Source of the DNA: Anopheles merus
Lineage: Eukaryota; Arthropoda; Insecta; Diptera; Culicidae
Direction of reading: 5' to 3'
Length of the DNA: 64,000 bases
NCBI RefSeq assembly: GCF_017562075.2
Contig: NC_054081.1
Location: 11,906,528-11,970,527 of the forward strand
Each line of letters starts with the position of its first letter. Within the stretch, counting starts at the first letter, position 1. A program made the position numbers and the translations under genes. Shown piece after piece: positions 1-11,862 of the stretch. The notes under the pieces were generated by a model. That model was not told the DNA's origin, searched no databases, and was given only the letters and a program-made list of their open reading frames with translations.

Positions 1-1540
1 AACCAGCGGCGACGATCGGAAGCAGTTCCGGAACAGCGAAGCATTCGAATTCGGTTCCTCGGTTGCGCTTTCTGTTGCGCACCGGCCCATCACTACTGGG
101 AAGCGGAACGAATAGTTGATCGTGTGTGTGTGTGTGTGCGTGAATGGCAGAGGGACGGGTGGGGGCAGCGGCGGTGGCGTAGGTGATGGAGATTGTGTTC
201 CCTTACGAAAAGCTCGACTGCAACGTGGTTGTGTGTGTGCGTGTATGCGCGTGTTTGAAAGACGTTCCAGCGCAGCAACGTTCAGGTGGCGTTTTGTTTC
301 AGCATTTGTGGCTTGCGCACAAACACACACACGCGCGCACGCATACACAGACAAGGGTTTTTGGTGCGCTTCTTCAGCTGCTTGGTTTGCTTTTCTTTTT
401 CTTTTCTTTTTTTGTTTCGCCCAAACGCGATCATCATCGACAGTTGGCTAGCGAAAGGAAAACAATAGCCCCCAGAGCTCAGTTTGTGACACATACATAC
501 ACGCACACATACGCACACGGTGCAAGGCGAGTGCATGCACACTTACATCACACACATACAGCCATGTTACAAAGTCACGAACACGCACACACGCACGGAT
601 TAAAGCAGATGCGATGGGAACGCAGATCGAACGATTTAGCATGCACTTTTCCTTTACTTACACACTGTAGCGAGAGCGAGAGAGCGAGAGAAAGAAAGAA
701 AGAGAGGCAAACGTAGAAAAAGACGAAAGTAGCCTACACACACTCATACACAGAGAAAAAAAAAACACAAAAAGAAACAGGCTTCGCTGGCACCTTGAAC
801 GGGTGTGTGCGAGCCCTCTTCTAGCCTTCTTGCGCGAGGCAGAATAAAAAATGGTGTTCGTTTCTTTTTCCTCTTCCGTTTTCTTTTTTCTTCTCCCCGT
901 TTTACCATCGCCTCCGACTGGCCGAACCGGACCACACGTACACACAGAAAGCACTCTTAGCTCATTTCACAAAAGTCAACAACAACAACAGCAGCAGCAC
1001 AACGAACTAACGGCAACAACAAAAATATACTACACCAGCAAGCACTTACATCTTCCTTCACGCAGACTCCTCACACGGCTGCTTCATGCTTCTGCAACGT
1101 AGTGAATTCACGGCCGCACTATGGGCGGAACGAAGAGGTGCTGCACACGCGCTGCATTGAGGCTGAGGCTGCTGCTGCTGCTGCTGCTGCTTCTTCTCAA
1201 TTTTGCAACCACACAAACGCACACACAGAGACAACTACACACAGATACGCAGGGATGTCCGTGTCCTACCGGAGCGCTACTGCAGCGAGATGCTCGACAC
1301 GCTTTTCATTTTCGGACTGTTCCTCTCTCGCTTGTTCCGTACGCGGTACCGTACGTCATGCGTTGTGGAATGGCCCGTCCGTTACTGGCAGGTTGGTACA
1401 TACGTCGCGCACGGTGAAGTGATGGACGGTCGGGCTTTTGGCACAACGCAAACAGTGCAGTCGCAAACGCTAGACAGTGCTCGTTGTGATTGTATGCCTA
1501 TGATTTAAATCGGTTGTTTTGCATTCGATTTATTATTTAG
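1..1540. other. CA/TG-rich region without a supported gene
   Basis: The segment is dense in CA/TG, GAAA and CAACAACAGCAG runs, the texture of insect promoter and 5'-UTR DNA. The open frames here are short, overlap in several frames and are made of simple-repeat residues, so I do not call them genes. Minus-strand donor-like sites (complement of ACTTAC near 540 and 1047) would fit leader exons of a gene to the left, but no coding exon is visible. Inference only. Confidence 0.35.
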
Positions 1541-1615
1541 CAGAGTTTTTTTTTTCTTTCAGCCTGTCCTTTCGTTAATGTTGAGAATAGTTAGCATTTT
1601 ATTGATTTCATGGTA

Positions 1616-1956
1616 CAGTACCTTTTATCTGGCTGTCCATTTATCCGTGTTGTTGAGAAATGACAGTTTAATACAAAAGTGATATTGCGTTATAAGGTTG
1701 ATATTAAAAAAAAAACAATTATTACAGCACATTTTAAGAACACAAAATACTATATTTCATGGCAATTTTCAAATATTCTCAATGGAAAAACATGAAGTTA
1801 ATAAAAAATAGGTATTTTTTATCAAAACATAAGATAGTTTTACAAAAAAAAATCAGGAATTTGTGATTAAGAACATCCATTGACCCATTATCCGTGTTAT
1901 TTGCATATCCGGGCGATATCGAGTCCCGATGAGCCCAGATAAACGGGGATCCATTG
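1616..1956. mobile_element. pogo/Tigger-like MITE, TA-flanked
   Basis: It starts CAGTACCTTTTATCTGGC and ends as the inverted complement of CAATGGATCCCCGTTTATCT. TA lies on both sides (1614-1615 and 1957-1958). Tc1/mariner-pogo elements duplicate TA and carry such CAGT...ATC(C/T)G ends. No transposase frame is present, so it is a non-autonomous, degraded copy of about 340 bp. Phrases just outside it recur near 30.0 kb, so neighbouring DNA may also be repeat-derived. Confidence 0.55.
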
Positions 1957-2172
1957 TACCGCGAAAATTTCGGTTCGTGTATTTCCAGCCTAATAGAGCC
2001 TTTAAATGCGAAGTTGGAGATACGCAGTTTTATAAACTTGACAGTTCTTTGAAAAAATTGTGTGAAAATTGTGAAAAAATGTAATGCAAAATATATCCTT
2101 TTGTTTGAATTATGTTTATATATTATAAATTTTTCTTCGAACAAAATTAAATCGATTACGTATCTGTGCTAA

Positions 2173-2237
2173 AGTGGATGTGATTTTATGTAATGCGCTG
2201 TCTTTTTTATGGGATTGGCAGATAACGTCGGACGAGT
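2173..2237. repeat. half copy of the 31-kb palindromic element
   Basis: This stretch resembles one arm of the palindrome at 30889-31049: it shares ATGGGATT.GCAGATAACG and the preceding GATG.GATTTTAT block. The second arm is missing, so it is a truncated or diverged relative. Confidence 0.45.
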
Positions 2238-2663
2238 ATTTAATCATAAACGTTAAACTCTAAAAACCATCCAAATAGTCGCAATATGAATAACAAATTC
2301 GTTTGACAGCACGTGCGTTAAAATAGTATGCGATGAAGCACGAACACAACCCTTACAAATTATTGTTTAAACAACAATTTTGTAAATTACCCTTACGAGA
2401 AATAAAAAAAAAAAATTTGTAAATTAGAGTTGGCCAGATAAATACCAATCGAGAAATGACAGTTTTTTCTTCCATCTAATAGGGCCTTTATAGACGTTCT
2501 ACGGTAACTATTAATCCACGTAGCTCTGGAGCAAACCGTACTTGATTCAATTAAGGCGCTATAACACTGAGAAACACATATGCTAGATATACGATTGGGA
2601 ATCAGAATTTTCACTCGGTTTTGCATTTCGAGCGGATCGTTCGGTCAAATCAAGTCAATGACA

Positions 2664-2955
2664 GGTTGAAAGAAACATAGAGCGACAACGTCTCGCGCGA
2701 CAAAAAGTAGCTCAAAATTTCACTCCGTGTAGATCAAAGTAGCTCATTGCACCCAGTCAACATAAATGTTTATAATTTAAAAACATAAAATGTGTTCAAG
2801 ATTTTGTTCCTGAGTTTTAAATTAGTCTGGGTCGTGAACATACTGGATAATTTGTTTGTTTCGGATGCAAAACAAATGTCACGCGAGCCAAGTAGCTCTG
2901 TTTGCCAAATTGAGCTACTGGTCGAGACGTCGTCGCTCTATGTCTATTTGAACGG
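2664..2955. mobile_element. MITE with about 35-bp inverted ends
   Basis: The left end contains ACATAGAGCGACAACGTCTC (2674 onward). The right end, read on the other strand, contains ACATAGAGCGACGACGTCTC. Both arms are followed inward by a TAGCTCAA motif. There is no coding capacity. The outer limits are uncertain by about 10 bp and I could not define a target duplication, so the superfamily is open. Confidence 0.55.
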
Positions 2956-4500
2956 TAAGTGCCAGAGCTACATGTCTGCACTGTAGTAGGCCCTTCATTC
3001 TCCACCATGCTGGTGTGACCACACCTGGCCGAACAGAACGCAACGCTTCACGGCAGACGGAGCGCGCACCCTAGCGGCGGATCCCCGAAACCACTGGCCG
3101 CTGCGTGCGAAGCGTCAAGCGTTGCGAAATCTGTCAAAAACACGGCACGGCTGGGTGAAGTCATTACTAGAGCGCAAAGGTAATAAAGGGAGGGGGACAA
3201 AAAAAAAAGGGAACCGAATAGCCAGTGAAAAACTTACTTTAGTTAATGAAAACTATCACACGTGCGTGCGTGCAAGCGTCCCCCCGGCCGGGACAGTGTC
3301 TGTCCTTCCGCACCGGTACGTACCTCCCTTCCCCGAGGCCCCCGAGGGTGCAAAGTGAAAACACACGCATCACCACCACCACCACCAGCCGCTCCACCAC
3401 GGCCACAGACAGCCCGAGAGAGGTTGATGCGCCCCCGAGGATGCGCCACCGCAGCAGCCGGGAGAGGGAAGAGTGCGAATCGATTGCGTCTTTTGTCTGG
3501 CCTGGGGCAGACAACGTTGCTCACACTATCAACAAAACGGCAAAACTAATTCCACCATCACCAGCTCGATCCACCACCCCCCCGCTCGCCTCCTTCGATT
3601 GGTCACAATCAATCAACCAACACCACCGAACACGCACGCACACACACGCGGTTACCAAGCGCATTGGTGAAGGTGTTGTTGTTGTTTTTTGTGTGTGTGC
3701 GACAAAGGCGGCACGATCAAAACAAGATGAATCAACGGTGAAACCCCCACCGCATCCCATCCCCATCTTGGCCTGCTTCTCCGAGTGCTGCATTATTCGT
3801 CCTACCAGGCAGCTTGGTCTTGCCGGCGGAGAATTTACTTCCAGTTGCCAGTTGGTGGTCGGTGTTGTTGTTTGTTTTGCTTCTAGCGACTTTGGGGCGT
3901 TTCGATTCGTCTCGTTGTTGGTGGTGGAAAGCGCCATCCAACCTAAGCGGTGTCGAGCTTAAAGGAAACAACCGGACACTGCAAACGTTTTGTTGCCTTG
4001 CTTGCGTTTAGGCATTTGAGCAAAACTCTCCCTCATCGCCTGCCTTTCTGACATTGCCGTTCGATGTGGCTCAGTGTAGTGTCAAGTCATTGTGAATTAT
4101 ATTGTAAAAATACAAAGATTGTTGTTCTAGCCAGCGCCATTATTAACCCCCTGTTTTTCCCAACTCTCCCTTTAAGGGTGCAGCGTGACCGGTTAGCTTT
4201 TCCTGCTCCTTTCGGTCCCGGTCCCGGTCGTCGGCTGTACGTTCGTCGCTTGTACCGCTCCGCAAGCGTAGGCATCACCGCATGCGTCAGCAGCAGCAGC
4301 ACGGGAGCAAAGGAAACAGTGAAACATCACCACGCGCACCCACCTGACAAACACACCCGCACCAACCCGCAGAGCCGAGGGCAGCCGAGACGTGCCGTGG
4401 CAGAGAAAGAGCGTGTGTGTGTGTGTGTGTGTCGGTCTGTTTTTTTGTTGTTGAGATATTTATGGTGCTTCCAATCCAAGTTCGAACCGATCGCAAAAAC
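2956..4500. other. spacer upstream of the DCAF7-like gene
   Basis: No coding exon was recognised. The sequence is GC-richer than neighbouring spacer, with CACCACCACC and CACACA runs and scattered open frames of low-complexity composition on both strands. It is most likely regulatory or leader DNA of the DCAF7-like gene. A minus-strand donor-like site (complement of ACTTAC, about 3232) is noted without further support. Confidence 0.3.
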
Positions 4501-4504
4501 CCGA

Positions 4505-4512
4505 TATAAATA
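4505..4512 (+). promoter_or_regulatory. candidate TATA box for the DCAF7-like gene
   Basis: TATAAATA occurs here, about 650 bp upstream of the assigned start codon. If used, transcription would begin near 4535. A strong donor (GGTGAGTA, GT at 4532) and an acceptor (TTTCCAG ending 4903) lie close by, so an alternative model is a leader exon ending at 4531 spliced to 4904. The two readings compete and transcript data would be needed to choose. Confidence 0.25.
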
Positions 4513-5153
4513 GGTTTGCGCGCGCTACCGGGTGAGTAAAAAAAAAAATCAACCGTTCTGCTCTTCCGTCATATCCTCTCCCGCTCCCGCTTTCCCGCTC
4601 ATGCCCCCTTCCCTTCAGTTCTAATTGTGTTGCGATGAAAAACCTGAAAGTTATCAGATCGCGGGCGTTCAGGAAAATCACCTACACACACACACATGCA
4701 CGAACTCGAATGCACTTTGGGTGGTACGCGCGGCGTACATTGCACCCGAGGAATTTGGGTGCATTTGCAGCACAGTGACACACGTCGCGTCGTGCAATCG
4801 GGTTTTCGCTTTAGAACCAAAAAAAAAAAAAACAACAGAAAAAAGCCTTTTAAAAAGCCATCTTCCCAATGGATAACCTGCGACGTATCATTCATCTTTC
4901 CAGGGACTTTCCGGTGGACGGGGCGGTACAGGAGGACGCACCGGGCAGCCTAGCCGACGCGTGCACCACCGCGAGTGGGAGCATCATCCGTTCCTCCGCG
5001 CCGAGGACGGTTGTTGCCCCGTCCTCGTTCTCCGGCTTTACCGCACACCGGGGCGGCCAAACCCGCCGGCAGCTGGAGCAGCAGCAGCAGCAGCAGCAGC
5101 AACCGGAGCAGCCAGCCGTGCACGACCGGTTACGGCCCGCGCCGCCAAGAAGC

Positions 5154-8100
5154 ATGTCCGGCACGACGGGCAAGCGCAAGGAGATCTACAAATATCTCGC
5201 CCCATGGCCGCTCTACTCGATGAACTGGTCGGTGCGGCCGGACAAGCGGTTCCGGCTCGCCCTCGGCAGCTTCGTCGAGGAGTACAACAACAAGGTGCAG
5301 ATCATCAGCCTGGACGAGGACACGAGCGAGTTCAGCGCGAAAAGGTATACACACACACGTACACCACACGCGGTCGGTCGAGTTTTTTTTTTTGTTTGGT
5401 TTGGTTTTGTAGTGCTGTGTAGTGTAGAGTGCAAAATTGGGCCAAAGATCGCAAAATCCATTTGGCCAGCAATAGAACGTTTAGCGAATGATTTCATTGT
5501 AGAAGACTTATTGTTTGTGCAGACTTTTCCATCGAGCCTTTGCCACGGTTTGGCAACCAACAAGTTGCATTACAGGGCTTTCCAAGTCACTTTCGAATGT
5601 GCACATAACAATTCACCGCCTCCAATGATGTTTTTCCCGTTGAAGTATTGAAAATCAAGCTGAAGAAATTGAAAATTATGATGATGGAAATGAAATTTCA
5701 GATTGATGTGGATTAACATGTTTCACGCGATGAATAATATTTTTTACATGCTAAACTGACTTGGAAAAGCATGTATTTATTTACCTTGCCTATGTTCTCG
5801 GTGATTTCTTGCTTGTGGTTGAATATAACTTTTTTTTTATTTGATATAAGTTAACGCATTTGTACCACTATGATTCAAATAACGGACACTCGCCGTGTTT
5901 TTATTGAATTTCTGCCTATCCAGTCGGCATTTTACCGCCGTCAGGCATTCTTGCTTCGATAACTCCTATTAATCTGCTTCCGATGCATTGAGGTACATCA
6001 AAATTCATTGCAGAAGTAGTAATCAACGTGACAACCACTGTGCTTTAACATATTGTGCTCTGAATTAAAACACGTATTAAATACTGTCCGGAATTCAAAG
6101 CAGTTTTTTTTTTCTTTTAAATTCCGGACAGCCGAATTGTGAATTGTGATTGATTGCATAAAATATGTTTTTAGACAGTGATCATTTCGTAATAATAATA
6201 AAACAACGATATTTGAAGATGAATGTGACAAATGCCTTAATGATCGTACTGACCTTAAAAGATGTTAAAAGCTACAACAAAGTGTAGTGTATATGTGAGT
6301 GTGAAGATTATAAACGAAATTTTGGGCCTGTCCGGAATTCCGGAATCAAAACGTCCGTAATTTGAAGCGCGAGCTCTTCGAAGCTGTCCGGAATAGGAAA
6401 CAAAATAGCGTTGCAGTTTCGTGGGGTTTTGGCAATGTTTTAAATATTGTTTTGGAATTCTTCTTTTTCATCGAACTAAATAGTTTTGCTTGAGATAAGT
6501 GAGTTAAACAGAGGTATGACCAATTAAATTTGAATGAGTAAGAAAATATTAGATACCAAAATGTCTTAAGTGTCCTTAATGCAAAGCAATACCGTACAAA
6601 TTTTGCGGGAATTACTGGATTAACTGGAGGGACTATACCGTCAAGATCTGACCACTACATCTACAAAAGGTTTATTTCTGTTTAATCAGAATTTTTCACA
6701 TTTCTAGTTTATTATGTAACCAGAACTAACTCTTTGAGATATTACATTTTCCAATGTACAACATATTGATGTTCTAATTTTTGGCGTGCACGTTAGCATC
6801 CATGGTGTGATTGGTCTTCTTTGTGTGCAAAAACTCACAACAAGAATCATAGTTTTGCAACCTTTGATGTATTTTTGAATGCTTTTAACGGAAGAATTTG
6901 TGTGAGACCAGCTCTAACATCATAAATAACTTTGAACTGATCAATTCGGATAGCAAATTCATGTTTTTTTATTAGCAGGCAAGTCATAGACAATGTTTTG
7001 CATTTATGTCCATAGGTGATGTCATTAACGCTAGAAAATTACCTAATTTCTAAATGATTTAAGCTTTACTTGAGCAACCATAACATTGCCTCCCAACGGT
7101 AGTGCGACTGACAGCCAAAAGTCCCACTGCAGTCCAAAAGCATCATTAGCAAAAAATGAATGTTTCCTGAATTTCGTTCGGCTCACAAGTTCACACAATG
7201 TTTTTTACCTTACCAGGTAGAACGTGAGCCTGTTCAATTCGTGTCTTTTCTGCATCGCGGAAAAGTTGCCTTATCCTATTATCCAATTCATCTCTTTTCC
7301 TTGTACAGTGGAACTCCTCATAACGAGTTTTTCGCATAAAGAGCAAATCGCAATACTCAACAAATACAGAGCTGTTACAGAAGTTTCGATTTGAAATCCG
7401 TTAAATCCACGTTAAGCTACTTGAAATCGGCGCCAGATTTACAAATCCGCGAATGGAAATGGACCGAATGTGGAAAAACGCTGGCAACAGATTTTTTCCT
7501 ATCAGTTCAATGCGGTGTTTCTTTTTCGCGATCAGATCAACGGCTGTCTTCCGCAGTACGAGCTACCCCCTTTTAAATTAGTTCATTTCTTACCATTGGC
7601 AATACTTTTCTGCCCTAATTCTTATAGATATAGAACAAAAAAAATTGAAGAAAACAAAAACTCTATGATATTCGATACTTGAGTAACTGCATCCAACAAT
7701 TTGATACGTTTTAATTTGGCATTCGTAACGTAATATCTATCCTGCTAATTTCTCGAATTCACAAATGATTCCCTACAATTTTTTGAAAATTCTTACCACC
7801 AGTGTCATCCACATCAGAATAGTATTAAACTTCCTTCAACAACTCGGAAATTCATGCCTTTGGTTGACTTTTGGGGCATCCTCGCTAAACGGTTTGCCAG
7901 GAGTTCTAATAACTGGGGGACACTTTATAAACTCTTTCTTACGTGAAATGAACTTAATGTAATGGGAATTGTACGCTCTAGCACCCAAATCCAATAGGAA
8001 TTTCCAAGCAGCCTGTCCAAAAAGGGTGTCATAGAGTCCAAATTCCGAAATGTAAAATTACTTCCAATAAGAAAGAATCAAGGAAGTGTCCCACAACTAG

Positions 8101-9318
8101 GAGAATCTCTGGAAAACCTTGTATCATGACAAGGTGGTCTAAAGAAAGTTTTAGCAGCTTCGAACATTTTCCCCAGAGGAAAATCAGCTGTTGCTGTACC
8201 GAGAAATGCGGAATACAGGTGGAAGAACGTTAGTTTCGTCTGATTTACAGGCTCTCGAGACTTCACGATTGGTAAACATTTAATGCATTTCTTTAATTTT
8301 GATTATCGCTCAGGCAAATGAGTTGCTAGAAAATGCAAGAAAAGCCGAATCGGATAAAGATACTGAAATCATCATAAATGTATATTGAATAGTAATGATT
8401 AAAGTAAGCACTTTCTCTTGCTCTCTCTCTGTAACTCATTCCTATCTACGCTTTACGCTCATCCTCTCTCCCAGCACGTTCGATCATCCCTATCCGACGA
8501 CCAAGATCATGTGGATACCGGACTCGAAGGGCGTGTATCCGGATCTGCTCGCGACCAGCGGCGACTACCTGCGGCTGTGGCGGGCCGGTGAGCCCGACAC
8601 CCGGCTCGAGTGCGTGCTGAACAACAACAAGAACAGTGACTTCTGCGCCCCGCTCACCTCGTTCGACTGGAACGAGGTCGACCTGAACCTGGTCGGCACG
8701 TCCTCGATCGATACGACCTGCACGATCTGGGGGCTCGAGACGAGCCAACCGCTCGGGCGCGTCAACCTCGTCTCCGGCCACGTCAAGACGCAGCTGATCG
8801 CGCACGACAAGGAGGTGTACGACATTGCGTTTTCGCGGGCGGGCGGCGGCCGCGACATGTTCGCGTCGGTCGGCGCCGACGGCAGCGTGCGCATGTTCGA
8901 CCTGCGCCACCTCGAGCACTCGACCATCATCTACGAGGATCCGGCCCACACGCCGCTGCTGCGGCTCGCGTGGAACAAGCAGGACCCGAACTATCTCGCG
9001 ACGGTCGCGATGGACAGCTGCGAGGTGATCATACTGGACGTGCGCGTCCCGTGCACCCCGGTCGCCCGGCTCAGCAATCATCGCGCGTGCGTGAACGGGA
9101 TCGCGTGGGCGCCGCACAGCTCCTGCCACATCTGCACGGCGGGCGACGACCACCAGGCCCTGATCTGGGACATCCAGCAGATGCCGCGACCGATCGAGGA
9201 CCCGATCCTCGCGTACACCGCGGCCGAGGGCGAGGTCAACCAGATACAGTGGGGCGCCACCCAACCGGACTGGATCGCGATCTGCTACAAAACGGCGTGC
9301 GAAATACTGCGCGTCTAA
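5154..9318 (+). CDS. wap: DCAF7 / wings apart WD40-repeat adaptor
   Basis: Two coding exons, 5154-5344 and 8475-9318, join in frame at AG/C (donor GTATAC, acceptor CCCAG) to give 344 residues, the usual size of the family. The product matches the DCAF7/HAN11/AN11 family almost end to end: GKRKEIYKY near the N-terminus, NWSVRPDKRFRLALGSF, then NNNKNSDFCAPLTSFDWNEV, TCTIWGLET, SVGADGSVRMFDLRHLEHS and DDHQALIWDIQQMPR, typical WD blades of one beta-propeller. Family members are scaffolds that bind DYRK/HIPK kinases (minibrain in flies) and act as DDB1-CUL4 substrate receptors; the fly orthologue is wings apart (also riquiqui). The start is set at 5154 because family homology begins there, but the same frame is open back to an ATG at 4869 and adds about 95 residues with a glutamine run. 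The 3.1-kb intron holds several MITEs. Confidence 0.95.
5573..5773. mobile_element. MITE, CAGGGCTTTCC family (copy 1)
   Basis: Flanked by TA on both sides (5571-5572, 5774-5775). The left end is CAGGGCTTTCCAAGTCACTT followed by a TCGAATGTGCACAT block and a CACCGCCTCCAA block; the right end is the shorter inverted TGACTTGGAAAAGCATG. The same left arm occurs at 10973 and about 11568. Non-autonomous and about 200 bp, internally deleted relative to the other copies. Confidence 0.7.
6083..6400. repeat. CTGTCCGGAATT repeat cluster
   Basis: CTGTCCGGAAT occurs at about 6086, inverted at about 6118 (AAATTCCGGACAG), again at about 6327 and at about 6384. The first pair could form a hairpin around a T-rich loop. 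It is probably a degraded MITE; family and ends are unknown. Confidence 0.35.
7306..7360. mobile_element. solo end of a pogo/Tigger-like element
   Basis: TA followed by CAGTGGAACTCCTCATAACG, the same terminus as the right end of the 1.3-kb element at 42431-43767. No matching opposite end was found nearby, so this is a truncated copy whose inner limit is arbitrary. Confidence 0.45.
7895..8123. mobile_element. MITE, CAGGGTTTTCCAG family (copy 1)
   Basis: Read on the minus strand it begins CAAGGTTTTCCAGAGATTCT, then GTTGTGGGACACTTCCTTGA and a GGACTCTATG block, shared with the copies at 33243-33447 and 46924-47166. TA follows the right end (8124-8125). The left end is diverged, so the limit near 7895 is approximate. 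Confidence 0.6.
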
Positions 9319-10972
9319 GGCCGTTCCTCTGTTAGGCCTTTAGCGGTTGTTTTTATTTTCTACATTTTTATTTTATTTTTTACAATTTTTTTTTCCATTG
9401 CAAACCCATTACGCTCAGAGGGTACAGTGGGGCAGCCCAACACCCCTAACACTCGCTATCCAATTTATGCTGTAGGTAGATTTTTTTTTTTTTGGATTAG
9501 TTTACACTAGATTAATTTACATCCACGCCGCGGTACACACGCGGTGCTGGAACGAAAATTGTACATTTGATTGGTTTGATGAGTCTAAACCATTCCTCCC
9601 CCCCCCCCCCTCCCCACCCTGTGCGCTACAGCAGGCTCGAACCTGCGCGCACAAACGTGTCACCATTGTCTGGCTTTGTAGCATTGAGAGATTCGAACTT
9701 ACCTGCTAATGATTTTGAATGCGACTTATTGTTTGTTGCAAAAGAGTAGCTTTTATTTACACCAACAACGGCACCATGCCATGCACCGCCACATACTCAA
9801 TGCGCGCACCCCTCTACGCAGCATCAATACGCAAAAAGACATGTTTGACACGGAGTGTTCGAACGAACGTATAGGTTAAGCAGCTTCCTGCGCTAGCTCT
9901 GCACACACAGCTGGGCGGGAAAGCATTCTTTCACGCTTCCACTCCTCCTCAACACACTGCGCTGTATCATTTACGCGTCGGAAGGCAAGGGCGATAGTTC
10001 GTAGAGGTGGCTTTACATACCGCAGTCCCCGGAATCCTGACGACCGGTGAACCCTTCAAATGAGCCTAATTTGAATAATCGTGCAACAGTTAGAATATGT
10101 AATCCGGTATGAAAATTCACTGCACCCTCCCTCCAGAAGGGGGTGTCGTTTCAATTGTAATTATTTTCTTTTTTTTTATGTACTTACTTATTGCTTAAAT
10201 GGAGATACTTCTCTATTGTTGAACACAACCCCTGCAATCAGGAGTCGTAGCTAAACCTTCCCTTGTAGTGCTAAAAAGGAGAACCTACTGGGCCCCTTCC
10301 GGGTTTTCCGGGGTTCTCTCTAGTCCAGGTTTCACTGTGCTACCCCCGCTGCATAGTTTGTTTAGGTGTATGTTTAGGATTTTTTTTTAAATGTTTTGTC
10401 ATACTTTATTAAATTGTGCAACTTTTATCCCAAAACCCCATGTATCCTTGCCCGCCCTCTTTTCGTGCTGTAATACAGCTAGGGAATAGTTACAATTACT
10501 GAACGGCGCAAATGCAGCACAGACTACGGTAGACAACGCTCGGAGAACCCAACTGCACACGAGAGGGGTTTGAGCGGGCGAACACCGAAAACAATCGACC
10601 TTTCCACTGTGCTGCTCATAGGCAGCTATTATGTTTTAAATTATTTTCCTAATTTTCGACAATCGCGTGTCCGGGCAGCACTCCCCGGAACGTTGGTACA
10701 ATACCGAGAACGGTTTAACCTGCCGAATCGCTTCTTTTTTTTTTAACCACTGAGCGACTTTGAGGTTATTTCAGAACGGCCTGTGTGTTGATAGTGTTGG
10801 AGGAATACCAAAAACAACAGAAAAATGCTACGGCTTTTTTCCCCTGCTGAAGCTATATACTTTACTCGACGGCCTAGCGATAGAAAAATCAAACCGTAAA
10901 AGGAAAGCGTGTCCGTTTTGGTTCGATGCTTCAGATGTTTCATCCTTCCTGTGCTGTCCTTGCAGGGCTTTC

Positions 10973-11485
10973 CATATCACTTTCGAATGTGCACATCATT
11001 ACTCACCGCCTGCAAGATATTTTTCCACAGCTGTCACATAGTGTATGGACATCACAATAAAACTTCAGTTCTTACGCATGGTTGATGGGTGGTCCAATGG
11101 TACAGTCGTCAACTCGAACGACTCAATAACATGCCCACCATGGGTTCAAGCCCCGTACGGACCGCGTCCCCCCGTAGCAAGGATGTGACTATATCCCCGG
11201 CTGTGTGGTAATGAATTAAGTCTCGAAAGCCTTATTAGGCGCCGGAATGTCCGCGTAGGACGTTACGCCAAGTAGAAGAAGAAGACACGATTTTCAACAC
11301 ATCACAAAGAGAACTGTCTCAAACTTAATTCAACTGTTGAGAATGTTGAGTGTTCAAAATCATGTGGAAGAACTGAAAATCTTTATTGTGATGCAAATAC
11401 AAAATTCGACAGCTGTTGAAAAACGTCTTGGAGGCGGTGTTGAATAATGATGTACACATTCGAAAGTGACTTGGAAAAACCCTTG
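10973..11485. mobile_element. MITE, CAGGGCTTTCC family (copy 2), carrying a SINE
   Basis: Long inverted arms of about 120 bp: the left arm has TTTCCATATCACTTTCGAAT, the right arm its complement ending TTGGAAAAACCCTTG. TA follows the right end (11486-11487); the left flank is TG. The middle is interrupted at about 11084-11284 by a tRNA-like SINE, so the MITE is the older insertion. Confidence 0.7.
11084..11284 (+). repeat. tRNA-derived SINE (copy 1, inserted in a MITE)
   Basis: The 5' part resembles a tRNA gene with an A-box-like TGGTCCAATGGTACAG and a B box GGGTTCAAGCCCC. A body follows with CCCCGTAGCAAGGATGTGAC and GTAGGACGTTACGCC, then a GAAGAAGAAGA tail. Related sequences occur at 25.17 kb and 38.06 kb on + and as pieces at 21.76 kb and 61.53 kb on -. 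It is the cleanest copy, and the only one not in a GATTC array. Confidence 0.75.
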
Positions 11486-11567
11486 TACCTTTCGTGTAAT
11501 ACTACATTTTGTAACACTGAAGCAAACAATAAGCGCATGGACAGACATACACACACGCACACACATA

Positions 11568-11862
11568 CGGGGATTTCCAAGTCACTTTCGAATGTGCAAA
11601 TAATTATTCACCATCTTCAAGATGTTTATCAACAGCTGTCAAATGTTTGATATGCATCACAACAAAATTTCAGTTCTTACACTTGATTTTCAACACATCA
11701 CCAAGAACTGTCAAACTCAAGCCAGCTTGAGATGCGTTGAAAATCATGCGGATGAACTGAAAAACTGTTCTGATGCAAATGCAACATTTGACTGCTGTTG
11801 AAAAACATGTTGGAGGCGGCGAATAGTGATGTGCACATTCGACCGTAGCTCGGAAAACCCTG
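11568..11862. mobile_element. MITE, CAGGGCTTTCC family (copy 3)
   Basis: The left arm GGGGATTTCCAAGTCACTTT and the right arm ending CGGAAAACCCTG are inverted copies over about 120 bp. It lies only about 80 bp from copy 2 in the same layout and gives a version of the central sequence without the SINE (around 11687). Confidence 0.65.

Larger units (their letters stand above)
5345..8474 (+). other. intron 1 of the DCAF7-like gene
   Basis: AT-rich intron bounded by GTATAC and CCCAG. It contains a MITE at 5573-5773, a CTGTCCGGAATT repeat cluster at 6083-6400, one end of a pogo-like element at about 7306 and a MITE at about 7895-8123. I see no coding exon or RNA gene; frames such as 7391-7576 and 7765-7962 have no recognisable product. 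Confidence 0.7.

Noticed and set aside
116..1508. Several open frames of 60-177 aa in the first 1.5 kb on both strands
   Set aside because: They overlap in different frames, consist of His/Thr/Cys/Val runs from CA/TG repeats and show no domain, so they are repeat artefacts.
3246..3962. 238-aa plus frame upstream of the DCAF7 gene
   Set aside because: No recognisable domain, low-complexity composition and competing frames of similar length in the other frames; possible leader sequence only.
8446..9264. 272-aa frame antisense to the DCAF7 exon
   Set aside because: It is the shadow of a GC3-rich coding exon; the plus frame matches DCAF7 throughout.
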